Origin: Bacteroidota bacterium | Lineage (GTDB): Bacteria; Bacteroidota; Bacteroidia; Bacteroidales; Tenuifilaceae | DNA: 20,908 nucleotides | Assembly (NCBI GenBank): GCA_023406715.1 | Contig: JAEXVC010000216.1 | Span: forward strand, 1-20,908 | Reading direction: 5' to 3' | In this document: positions 13,461-20,908 of the stretch, piece by piece | Numbering within the stretch: the first letter of the stretch is position 1 | Layout: each line of letters starts with the position of its first letter | Notes under the pieces: model-generated | Seen by the model: only the letters and a program-made list of their open reading frames with translations | What the model was told of the DNA's origin: nothing | The model's database searches: none | Made by a program: the position numbers and the translations under genes

Positions 13461-13478
13461 TAAAGTTAATTAACTTTA
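13461..13478. promoter_or_regulatory. 18-bp perfect palindrome after the unknown membrane-protein gene
   Basis: TAAAGTTAATTAACTTTA is a perfect palindrome starting 13 bases after the stop codon at 13447. It has no GC-rich stem or T tract, so it is a poor intrinsic terminator. It could be a binding site in the nifJ upstream region or a weak RNA hairpin. Confidence 0.35.
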
Positions 13479-13579
13479 AAATTGTAAGTAGGCAATTATT
13501 CTTTTGTTTCGTTTTGCAGCCATAAAAAACATCCAAATTATCTGTTGTAAAATACATTTTATTCCAAATTGAGGATTGC

Positions 13580-13637
13580 AAACGTTTTAGGGCTGAGTTG
13601 CTAGTTTAGCAACATTTCAAATTACAACAAAACGTTT
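13580..13637. promoter_or_regulatory. Pair of AAACGTTT palindromes (LacI-family-type operators) upstream of nifJ
   Basis: The palindromic octamer AAACGTTT occurs at 13580-13587 (context GCAAACGTTTTAG) and 13630-13637 (context CAAAACGTTTCAG). The centres are exactly 50 bp apart. Its CG-centred form is the core of many LacI/PurR/CcpA-type operators. The downstream copy covers the expected -33 region of the promoter at 13658-13665, a position suited to repression, and the upstream copy is near -88. Such a pair could support a looped or cooperative complex. Confidence 0.45.
13597..13613. other. 7-bp stem-loop between the two AAACGTTT sites
   Basis: GTTGCTA (13597-13603) pairs with TAGCAAC (13607-13613) around a GTT loop. 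No T run follows, so it is not a convincing terminator; it may be another protein-binding palindrome in the nifJ control region. Confidence 0.3.
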
Positions 13638-13657
13638 CAGCGTTCATTTATTTCTAT

Positions 13658-13665
13658 TAAATTTG
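13658..13665 (+). promoter_or_regulatory. -7 promoter box TAAATTTG for nifJ
   Basis: TAAATTTG matches TAnnTTTG and lies 54 bases before the nifJ start codon, leaving a leader of roughly 45-50 bases. No clear -33 TTG is visible because the AAACGTTT site occupies that position. Confidence 0.5.
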
Positions 13666-13719
13666 CAGTGTTTTTCAGAAAAAAATGATTTTCCAAAACT
13701 GTAAAATTCTGTAAATCAA

Positions 13720-16700
13720 ATGACAAAGTCCAAAAAATTCATTTCTTGTGATGGTAACTATGCGGCTGCTCATATCGCCTATATGTTTAGCGAGGTTGCT
13801 GCAATTTATCCTATCACCCCCTCATCTACAATGGCTGAGTATGTTGACGAATGGTCGGCATTTGGCCGTAAAAACATTTTTGGCGATACCGTAAAGGTAG
13901 CCGAAATGCAAAGCGAAGCTGGTGCTGCTGGAGCAGTACATGGTTCTTTACAATCAGGTGCATTAACCACAACCTACACCGCATCGCAAGGTTTGCTACT
14001 TATGATTCCTAACATGTACAAAATAGCTGGCGAGTTACTTCCTGGTGTTTTTCATGTTTCGGCTCGTAGTTTAGCAGCCCAAGCTCTTTCAATCTTCGGC
14101 GACCATAGCGACGTTATGAGTGCCCGCCAAACTGGTTTTGCAATGCTTGCTACTGGTAGTGTTCAGGAGGTTATGGATTTAGCAGCGGTTGCTCACTTAG
14201 TTTCAATTAAATCTCGTGTTCCATTCGTTCATTTCTTCGATGGCTTCAGAACTTCTCACGAGATTCAAAAGGTTGAGATTCTTGAGAATGAGGACTTAGC
14301 TCCACTTGTTGACCAAAAAGCACTCCAAGCATTCCGCGACAGAGCACTTAACCCAGAGCATCCTGTAACCCGTGGTACTGCTCAAAACCCTGACATCTAC
14401 TTCCAATCTCGCGAAGCTGCAAACAAATACTACGATGCAGTTCCCGATATGGTTGAGGAGTACATGAAGGAAATTACCAAGTTAACTGGTCGCGAGTATC
14501 ACCCATTCGATTACTACGGCGATAAAAACGCTGAGAACGTTATTATTGCAATGGGCTCAATCACTGACACATTAAAGGAAGTTGTGGATTACCTAATGGC
14601 AAAAGGCGAAAAGGTTGGATTAGTTTGCGTTCACCTTTACCGTCCATTCTCCGCTAAGTATTTCTTCAACGTAATGCCAAAGTCTGTTAAACGCATTTGC
14701 GTTCTTGACAGAACTAAAGAGCCTGGTGCTAATGGTGACCCTCTATACTTAGATGTAAAGGATTTATTCTACGGAAAAGAAAATGCTCCTTTGATTGTTG
14801 GTGGTCGTTACGGATTGAGTTCAAAGGATACAACTCCTGCTCAAATGATTGCCGTTTTCGACAATCTTAAGATGAAAGAGCCAAAGAATCAGTTCACAGT
14901 TGGTATTGTTGATGATGTTACATTCAAATCGCTACCAGTTGGTGCTGAAATCAACCTTGCTTCAAAGGGTACATTCCAGGCTAAATTCTACGGATTAGGT
15001 TCCGATGGTACTGTTGGTGCCAACAAGAACTCTATCAAAATCATTGGCGATAATACCGATAAATACAGCCAAGCATACTTTGCTTACGACTCTAAAAAAT
15101 CGGGTGGTATAACTGTTTCTCACTTACGTTTTGGCGACCAACCAATTCGCTCGCCTTACTTAGTAAACACTCCAGACTTTGTTGCATGCCACGTTCCATC
15201 ATACCTAGGGAAATATGACATGCTTAAGGGTCTTCAAAAGGGTGGCACTTTCCTTCTGAACACCATTTGGGATGTTGAGGAAACTAAGGAGAAACTGCCA
15301 AACTCTATCAAAAAATATTTAGCGGAAAATAGCATCAATTTTTACATCATCAATGCAACTAAAATTGCTGATGAGATTGGTCTTGGAAACCGTACAAATA
15401 CCATTATGCAGAGCGCATTCTTCAAGATTGCAAACGTAATTCCTTACGAATTAGCAGTTAAGCAAATGAAGAAGGCCATCGAAAAATCGTACGGACGCAA
15501 AGGTGAAGAAGTTCTTAAGATGAACAACGCCGCTGTTGATAAAGGTGGCGAGGTTATCAAGATTACCGTACCTGCAGAATGGGCTAAACTTGTAGCTGAA
15601 AAGCAAACAGCCATTGCTGGTGCACCAGAGTTCATCAACAATGTGGTTAATCCTATAAACCTACAAAAAGGTGATGACCTACCAGTAAGTGCATTCCTTG
15701 GTCGTGAAGATGGTACTTTCCCTGCAGGAACAACCCGTTACGAGAAACGAGGTATTGCTGTTCACGTACCTGAGTGGATTGCCGACAATTGTATTCAGTG
15801 TAACCAGTGTGCTTACGTTTGTCCTCATGCTGCTATCCGTCCATTCCTACTAACCGACGAGGAACTTAAGAATGCTCCTGCCGATACAAAAACAGTTAAA
15901 GGTAATGGTGGTGTTAAGGACTACAATTTTCGCATGCAGGTTAGCGTACTAGACTGTACTGGTTGCGGTAACTGTGCCGATATATGTCCTGCTAAAACCA
16001 AAGCATTAGTAATGCAACCACTTGAAAGCCAGATGGCCGAAGCTCCTCGTTTCGACTACATGCATGAGAAGGTTGGTTACAAAGATATTCTTGGAAAAGA
16101 AAAGTCTGTTAAGAATAGCCAATTCGCTCAACCATTATTCGAGTTCAGTGGTGCCTGCGCAGGTTGCGGTGAGACTCCATACATCAAAGCAATTACTCAA
16201 CTATACGGTGATAGAATGATTGTTGCTAACGCAACTGGTTGTTCGTCAATCTATGGTGGTTCTGCTCCATCAACCCCTTACTGTGCAAACAGCGAAGGAC
16301 GTGGACCAGCTTGGGCAAACTCATTGTTTGAGGATAACGCCGAGTACGGATTTGGTATAGCCACTGGCGTTGAGAAACTACGCGACCGCATTGCTCGTAA
16401 ATTAAACGAGGTAGTTAGCGGCAACTTCTCAGAAGCCACAAAAGAGGCTGCTAAGGAATGGATTGCAGGTAAAAATAACGCTGAACAATCAAAAGTTGCA
16501 TCGGCTAAACTAATTGCTGCTTTAGGAAAAGAGAATAACCCATTGGCCAAAGAGCTACTAGATATGAAACAGTACTTCGAGAAGAAATCTGTTTGGATAT
16601 TTGGCGGTGATGGTTGGGCTTATGATATTGGATACGGCGGACTTGACCACGTTCTTTCAACTGGCGAGGATGTTAACGTGCTTGTAATGGATACCGAGGT

Positions 16701-17241
16701 TTACTCAAACACTGGTGGACAAGCATCAAAATCAACTCCAGTTGCTGCTGTTGCTAAATTTGCTGCATCGGGCAAGAGAGTTCGTAAGAAAGACCTTGGT
16801 ATGATGGCAATGTCATACGGTTATGTTTACGTTGCACAGGTTGCGATGGGAGCTGACCACAACCAGTACTTCAAAGCAATCAAAGAAGCTGAAGCTTACC
16901 CAGGACCTTCTCTAATTATTGCATACTCTCCATGTATTAACCATGGCATCCGTAAGGGTATGGGAGCAACTCAAAACGAGGCTAAGCTTGCAGTTAAGAG
17001 CGGTTACTGGCACTTGTATCGCTTCAACCCAATGTTGGAGGCTGAAGGTAAGAATCCTTTCCAATTAGACTCTAAGGAGCCAGAATGGAATATGTTCCAA
17101 GATTTCTTGAAGAGCGAGGTTCGTTACACATCGTTACAACTATCGTTCCCACAAGAAGCAGGAGAATTATTCAAGGCTGCTGAAGATAATGCTAAATGGA
17201 GATACAACTCTTACAAAAAACTAGCAGGAAACAACGAATAG
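13720..17241 (+). CDS. nifJ: Pyruvate:ferredoxin (flavodoxin) oxidoreductase, single-chain
   Basis: This 1173-residue cytoplasmic enzyme oxidatively decarboxylates pyruvate to acetyl-CoA and CO2 with reduction of ferredoxin or flavodoxin, central to anaerobic energy metabolism. It has the complete single-polypeptide domain order. The N-terminal pyrimidine-binding domain carries YPITPSS (30-36) and the EMQSEAGA motif. Domain II, the gamma domain and the EKR-type linker follow. A two-cluster ferredoxin domain has C691, C694, C697, C701 and C746, C749, C752, C756. The C-terminal TPP domain has GDGWA (Asp964) and YSNTGGQ (Asn997). The four cysteines expected to bind the proximal [4Fe-4S] cluster are present (C813, C816, C841, C1072), offset by one from Desulfovibrio africanus numbering. 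Codon choice is skewed (many CGT, GGT, GCT) relative to neighbours, as expected for high expression. It stands alone with its own promoter region and terminator. Confidence 0.97.
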   Translation: MTKSKKFISCDGNYAAAHIAYMFSEVAAIYPITPSSTMAEYVDEWSAFGRKNIFGDTVKVAEMQSEAGAAGAVHGSLQSGALTTTYTASQGLLLMIPNMYKIAGELLPGVFHVSARSLAAQALSIFGDHSDVMSARQTGFAMLATGSVQEVMDLAAVAHLVSIKSRVPFVHFFDGFRTSHEIQKVEILENEDLAPLVDQKALQAFRDRALNPEHPVTRGTAQNPDIYFQSREAANKYYDAVPDMVEEYMKEITKLTGREYHPFDYYGDKNAENVIIAMGSITDTLKEVVDYLMAKGEKVGLVCVHLYRPFSAKYFFNVMPKSVKRICVLDRTKEPGANGDPLYLDVKDLFYGKENAPLIVGGRYGLSSKDTTPAQMIAVFDNLKMKEPKNQFTVGIVDDVTFKSLPVGAEINLASKGTFQAKFYGLGSDGTVGANKNSIKIIGDNTDKYSQAYFAYDSKKSGGITVSHLRFGDQPIRSPYLVNTPDFVACHVPSYLGKYDMLKGLQKGGTFLLNTIWDVEETKEKLPNSIKKYLAENSINFYIINATKIADEIGLGNRTNTIMQSAFFKIANVIPYELAVKQMKKAIEKSYGRKGEEVLKMNNAAVDKGGEVIKITVPAEWAKLVAEKQTAIAGAPEFINNVVNPINLQKGDDLPVSAFLGREDGTFPAGTTRYEKRGIAVHVPEWIADNCIQCNQCAYVCPHAAIRPFLLTDEELKNAPADTKTVKGNGGVKDYNFRMQVSVLDCTGCGNCADICPAKTKALVMQPLESQMAEAPRFDYMHEKVGYKDILGKEKSVKNSQFAQPLFEFSGACAGCGETPYIKAITQLYGDRMIVANATGCSSIYGGSAPSTPYCANSEGRGPAWANSLFEDNAEYGFGIATGVEKLRDRIARKLNEVVSGNFSEATKEAAKEWIAGKNNAEQSKVASAKLIAALGKENNPLAKELLDMKQYFEKKSVWIFGGDGWAYDIGYGGLDHVLSTGEDVNVLVMDTEVYSNTGGQASKSTPVAAVAKFAASGKRVRKKDLGMMAMSYGYVYVAQVAMGADHNQYFKAIKEAEAYPGPSLIIAYSPCINHGIRKGMGATQNEAKLAVKSGYWHLYRFNPMLEAEGKNPFQLDSKEPEWNMFQDFLKSEVRYTSLQLSFPQEAGELFKAAEDNAKWRYNSYKKLAGNNE

Positions 17242-17261
17242 TATGCAATGTATTTTATGAG

Positions 17262-17293
17262 GAAGGAGCCGAAATGGCTCCTTCTTTTTTTTT
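17262..17293 (+). terminator. Strong rho-independent terminator after nifJ
   Basis: A perfect 9-bp GC-containing stem (GAAGGAGCC at 17262-17270, GGCTCCTTC at 17276-17284) with loop GAAAT is followed by nine T residues (17285-17293). It lies 21 bases after the nifJ stop codon. Confidence 0.92.
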
Positions 17294-17375
17294 GCCTGAT
17301 AGATAATTTATTACAGATAATTATTACTTTAGCATTATTATTAAGCAAAATACACAAGTAATGCCTTTTTGACGT

Positions 17376-20336
17376 ATGCGGTTGGTGAAAATTTTGTTGG
17401 CAGTCTTTCTAATTTTTAATTATTTACCGCATTTCGGTCAGTATCAGCCTGTGTACAGGCATTTAACTGTTGACGAAGGTTTATCTGCTAGCGAAGTTTA
17501 CCATGTTTTTCAGGACACTAAGGGCTATATCTGGTTTGCCACCAACAACGGGGTAAGCCGATTCGATGGTTATGGCTTTACCAACTTCGACCTAGTTTCG
17601 GGATTGGCTGACAATACGGTTTTTGAAATTTACGAAGATTACAAGCATCGCATTTGGTTTATCCCTTTTTCTGGGAATTTAAGTTATTATGAGGATGGTG
17701 TAATCAAGCAGTACGCCTACAACTCCAAAATCAAAACACACCTTCCAAATAGCAGGGGACCCATCAAAATGTCATTTCATGTGGATAGCCTAGACAATAT
17801 CTATCTCGGGCTAAAACAGTTTGGTCTAATAACAATAAACTCCGAGGGAATTTACACAAAACTGGAAGGCAAATTTAGCGAAGCGGATATGGTTTTTCAA
17901 GAACTTCCTTGCGGAAGAATCCTTACATCTACCCCAAACAACACTTCGTTTAAGTACGAATTAATATACTTTGACGATAAAACAACCAATAAATTTTACT
18001 TTAAGGATTTGTTCAACGAGAATTTTGTTCCACTATATAGCTATGCCCAAAAAGCAAACGATGGTTCAGTTTATATCTCAGCCAATGGGCATCTAGTTCA
18101 AATAAAGGAAGGGAAAATAGCACAACAAAACCATAGCGTAGGAAGCCTGATTATTTGGATGTTTATTGATGATGACAACAACTTGTGGGCATCATCCTTT
18201 GAAGGCGGTGTATATCTCTTCCCTAATTGTAATATTAGCACCCCCCCAAGCAAAGTCTTGCTAAAAGATTTTCAGATAACATCAGTATTAAAAGATAAGG
18301 AAGGGTCATACTGGTTTTCAACCCTCAACGATGGTGTTTTTTATGCACCAGATTATAGAATAAATATTTTATCAAAGGAAAATGGCTTAGCCGATAACCG
18401 AGTTAACGCCATATTTGCAGACAACGAAAGAGTGTATGTCGGTTATGAAATGGGGTTTGTTGATGTGGTTATTGGCAATCAAATAAAACACTACTCCGCG
18501 GATAACAAAACGATAAATACATCTTATGTTCGTTCAATATATGGCGATACCATAAATAACAAAATATGGATAAGCGCATTTAGTGAACTAGGGTACTTTG
18601 AAAAACTAACTTACAAAAGAATACTGGTTAACAACAACCTTATTTACCCTCGGAAAGTAATATCATCAAGAGATGGAGGGTTTTGGATTGGTTCTGCAAG
18701 GGGCTTAAAAAAAATTGTCGATGACAAAATAACTTACGATTCACAATACAAGGATGGCTTTAGCGGAATGGTTTTCAGTTTGGTCGAGGAAAAAAATGGA
18801 ACACTCTGGCTTAATACCATTAATGGCCTTTGGAAATATGCAAATGGAGCATTTGAATACTTTGGCGACAAAAATGACCTCCTAACAAAAATTAGCCATA
18901 GCATGTTCATTAACCCCATAGACTCCTCTATATGGATTGGAACAAACGGAGCAGGTATTGTGATTTACAAAAAAAACGGGGAGATATCACAGGTATCAAC
19001 AAACAAAGGATTAATATCTAACTCTATACATCAACTCTACTATTCGAATGGAAATGTTTGGGTTGCAACCCGACAGGGACTTTCGTTGATTAAAAATTTA
19101 AACACTGAAATTTTAAACTTCACCATCGACGATGGACTACCGAGTAACGAAGTAACTTCAGTATATCCTAGTGAAAATAATGTTTATGTTGGAACAAACA
19201 AAGGGATGGCCATTATTGACATTGAGAAACTTACAAGAAACCACACTCCTCCACCTACAATAATTACAAAACTGATAGTAGAAGGAAAAGAAATTCCCCT
19301 GAATGATTCATCCATTCAACTTAATTATAACCAAAACACAATTGACTTAACCTATGTCGGACTGGCGTATAGAAACATGGGACGCTTACTGTATCGCCAC
19401 CGGATGATTGGTATCGATACAAATTGGGCTTACACCAAATCAACAAGTTGCCTTTACAGCGGAATGAAATCTGGCAAATACACCTTCCAAATACAGGCTC
19501 TTAACTCTAACGGAGTCTGGAATCCCTCCCCTACTTCTCTCAATTTCATTGTAAAACCTCCATTCTGGGAACGATGGTGGTTTGTTGGCATTGTTACGCT
19601 TATTTTAGCGGGATTACTATACCTCGTTTACTTAATAAGAATAAAGGAAATTCGCAGAAGAAATGACATGTTGAATAACATCAATCTTTACAAACAACAA
19701 TCGCTTCGCCAGCAAATGAATCCTCACTTTATTTTTAACACACTCAACTCCATTCAATACTACATCTTAGAACGCGATACAATAAGTTCTCATAAATATC
19801 TCACCAAGTTTGCTCGGCTAATGCGAATGACTTTAGACAACTCGCTATCACCTACAGTCACCCTTCGCGAAGAAATTGATGCATTGAGAATTTATCTTGA
19901 ACTTGAGGCGTTACGCCTCGAAGGTCGTTTTAATTTCAGTATTGATATCGACAATAATGAAAGCATACTTGACATCAAAATTCCAACTCTGCTTATTCAG
20001 CCTTTTGTAGAAAATGCCATTTGGCATGGAATAATGCTAAAGCCAGAAAAAAATGGGACTGTAACAATTCGAGTCAACGACAGAGGTAATGTTGTGGTTT
20101 GTTCTATTGAGGACGATGGCGTGGGACGACAAGAAGCACAACGCATCCAAGAGCAGAATAGCAAGATTCACAAATCAAGAGGCTATCAAATTACTCAACA
20201 AAGAATTGACCTCCTTAATTCGATGTACAAAGAACGATTCGACATTAAAATTGAGGATCTTTTCGACACACTAGACAACCCCTCTGGTACCCGCGTAAAC
20301 ATAACCATTCCGAAAACTCTAGGCTTAATCCAATAA
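17376..20336 (+). CDS. Beta-propeller/Y_Y_Y sensor histidine kinase of the LytS type
   Basis: This 986-residue inner-membrane sensor has an N-terminal signal peptide (1 to about 22) and a large periplasmic two-component-regulator propeller (about 28-640). Recurring blades show VYHVFQDTKGYIWFATNNGV, NTVFEIYEDYKHRIWF and SIHQLYYSNGNVWVATRQGL. A Y_Y_Y domain (about 655-727) leads to one membrane helix (about 734-755). The cytoplasmic part is a His_kinase/LytS domain with phospho-acceptor His784 in NPHFIFN, followed by an ATP-binding domain with N box ENAIWHG (Asn880) and G box EDDGVG (912-917). There is no fused receiver or DNA-binding domain, so it needs a separate partner. The LytTR-type regulator begins 67 bases downstream. 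The start at 17376 gives a good signal peptide; no exact TAnnTTTG box precedes it (TACTTTAG at 17325-17332 has one mismatch). The ligand is unknown. Confidence 0.93.
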   Translation: MRLVKILLAVFLIFNYLPHFGQYQPVYRHLTVDEGLSASEVYHVFQDTKGYIWFATNNGVSRFDGYGFTNFDLVSGLADNTVFEIYEDYKHRIWFIPFSGNLSYYEDGVIKQYAYNSKIKTHLPNSRGPIKMSFHVDSLDNIYLGLKQFGLITINSEGIYTKLEGKFSEADMVFQELPCGRILTSTPNNTSFKYELIYFDDKTTNKFYFKDLFNENFVPLYSYAQKANDGSVYISANGHLVQIKEGKIAQQNHSVGSLIIWMFIDDDNNLWASSFEGGVYLFPNCNISTPPSKVLLKDFQITSVLKDKEGSYWFSTLNDGVFYAPDYRINILSKENGLADNRVNAIFADNERVYVGYEMGFVDVVIGNQIKHYSADNKTINTSYVRSIYGDTINNKIWISAFSELGYFEKLTYKRILVNNNLIYPRKVISSRDGGFWIGSARGLKKIVDDKITYDSQYKDGFSGMVFSLVEEKNGTLWLNTINGLWKYANGAFEYFGDKNDLLTKISHSMFINPIDSSIWIGTNGAGIVIYKKNGEISQVSTNKGLISNSIHQLYYSNGNVWVATRQGLSLIKNLNTEILNFTIDDGLPSNEVTSVYPSENNVYVGTNKGMAIIDIEKLTRNHTPPPTIITKLIVEGKEIPLNDSSIQLNYNQNTIDLTYVGLAYRNMGRLLYRHRMIGIDTNWAYTKSTSCLYSGMKSGKYTFQIQALNSNGVWNPSPTSLNFIVKPPFWERWWFVGIVTLILAGLLYLVYLIRIKEIRRRNDMLNNINLYKQQSLRQQMNPHFIFNTLNSIQYYILERDTISSHKYLTKFARLMRMTLDNSLSPTVTLREEIDALRIYLELEALRLEGRFNFSIDIDNNESILDIKIPTLLIQPFVENAIWHGIMLKPEKNGTVTIRVNDRGNVVVCSIEDDGVGRQEAQRIQEQNSKIHKSRGYQITQQRIDLLNSMYKERFDIKIEDLFDTLDNPSGTRVNITIPKTLGLIQ

Positions 20337-20389
20337 TGCTTAAATTAAAACTACCAAAGTAGCATTGTATAATATTTTTTATCTTTGCA

Positions 20390-20397
20390 CAATAAAT
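20390..20397 (+). promoter_or_regulatory. -7 promoter box TATCTTTG for the response-regulator gene
   Basis: TATCTTTG matches TAnnTTTG and lies 6 bases before the start codon, with TTG at 20365-20367 as a possible -33 element (22-base spacer). The implied transcript would have a near-absent leader. Co-transcription from the kinase gene is also likely because no terminator separates them. Confidence 0.5.
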
Positions 20398-20403
20398 ACT
20401 CCT

Positions 20404-20908
20404 ATGCTTAAAGCCCTTATTGTAGACGATGAAATTGCTTCGGTTCGCACTCTCGAACTACTTCTCAGCCAATTCGCCAAAGATGTTGAGGTAGTTGACG
20501 TGGCCCGTTCCGCAAGCGATGCCCTTGCCAAAGTTGACCTTATTCACCCCGACATTGTTTTTTTGGATATTGAAATGCCCGGAGGCTCTGGTTTCGATTT
20601 TTTGGAACAATGCAACAATCGAACTTTTGATGTTATATTTATAACTGCTTTTGAATACTACGCAGTTAAGGCCTTCAAATACAGCGCAATAGATTACCTG
20701 TTGAAACCAATCGAAATTGAAGAACTTGAGACAGCTCTAACAAAGGTTTCGAACCGTAGGTATTCCAATTTCGATGGCAAGAACAGGTATTTTGCTTTAT
20801 TCGAAAACCTTAAATCAATATTACCATCCAAGTTGGTTGTTACAATAAAAAACCGCTCCGAATATGTGGATTTAAAAGATATTGCATACTTCCAGAGTAA
20901 CATAAACG
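20404..20908 (+). CDS. LytTR-type (LytR/AlgR family) response regulator, partial at right edge
   Basis: The frame starts at the ATG at 20404 and stays open to the end of the window (168 codons). Residues 1 to about 118 are a receiver domain with the acidic pocket Asp8, Asp9, phospho-acceptor Asp55 (VFLDIEMPGG), Thr81 (FITAFEYYA) and Lys101 (YLLKP). From about residue 143 the sequence LVVTIKNRSEYVDLKDIAYFQS matches the start of a LytTR DNA-binding domain, which is cut by the edge. It follows the LytS-type kinase by 67 bases, the usual partnership for this kinase class, so it is its likely phospho-acceptor and would bind DNA to control unknown targets. Confidence 0.93.
   Translation, partial: MLKALIVDDEIASVRTLELLLSQFAKDVEVVDVARSASDALAKVDLIHPDIVFLDIEMPGGSGFDFLEQCNNRTFDVIFITAFEYYAVKAFKYSAIDYLLKPIEIEELETALTKVSNRRYSNFDGKNRYFALFENLKSILPSKLVVTIKNRSEYVDLKDIAYFQSNIN

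Noticed and set aside
16278..16550. 90-codon minus-strand open frame inside nifJ
   Set aside because: It is fully contained in a strongly conserved enzyme gene whose biased codons easily leave antisense frames open.

Overview
The window looks like a chromosomal segment of an anaerobic or facultative member of the Bacteroidota (Bacteroidales-like). The sequence evidence is AT-rich DNA, several -7 boxes of the Bacteroidota type TAnnTTTG, lipoproteins whose mature N-termini carry acidic surface-export-like signals (C-K/R-D/E), an OprP-like porin with a carboxypeptidase-regulatory domain, a propeller/Y_Y_Y histidine kinase, and a single-chain pyruvate:ferredoxin oxidoreductase. No rRNA, tRNA, CRISPR array, transposase or phage gene was seen. 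The layout reads as ordinary chromosome with strong local clustering by function.

Layout. (1) 1-794, minus strand: the N-terminal part of a lipoprotein S8 (subtilisin-like) peptidase that runs off the left edge. (2) 1012-1383: a RidA/YjgF-family protein with its own promoter. (3) 1384-1730: a 347-base AT-rich intergenic region with a long direct repeat, an inverted repeat and a promoter box. (4) 1731-8257: a compact four-gene operon comprising a DUF47/PhoU-like protein, a PiT phosphate permease, an OprP-like porin and a large lipoprotein with two lamin-tail-like domains, closed by a strong hairpin at 8269-8299. (5) 8324-10201: a second compact operon with an SdiA-regulated-type beta-propeller lipoprotein, a divergent CYTH/VTC-like protein and a canonical CYTH triphosphatase, closed by a perfect hairpin at 10221-10252. 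(6) 10293-13447: a DASS-family anion transporter and a two-TM protein I do not recognise. (7) 13720-17241: nifJ/por, preceded by a 272-base control region with paired LacI-type palindromes and followed by a strong terminator. (8) 17376-20908: a propeller-type LytS-like histidine kinase and the start of a LytTR-type response regulator.

How the parts may fit. Regions 4 and 5 suggest a phosphate theme. The porin would admit phosphate or a phosphorylated substrate, the PiT permease with its DUF47 partner would import it, and the CYTH proteins would act on triphosphate or short polyphosphate. Two predicted surface lipoproteins with near-identical mature N-termini (CVKDD and CVRDE) tie the two operons together. 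The most striking item is the PiT permease itself. After its last membrane helix it continues into a coiled coil and a LuxR-type helix-turn-helix of the kind that normally ends Bacteroidota propeller-type regulators. That makes it a candidate membrane-anchored transporter-transcription factor (a 'transceptor'). The functional links are inference from gene order and domain content; the domain calls rest on motifs read directly from the translations.
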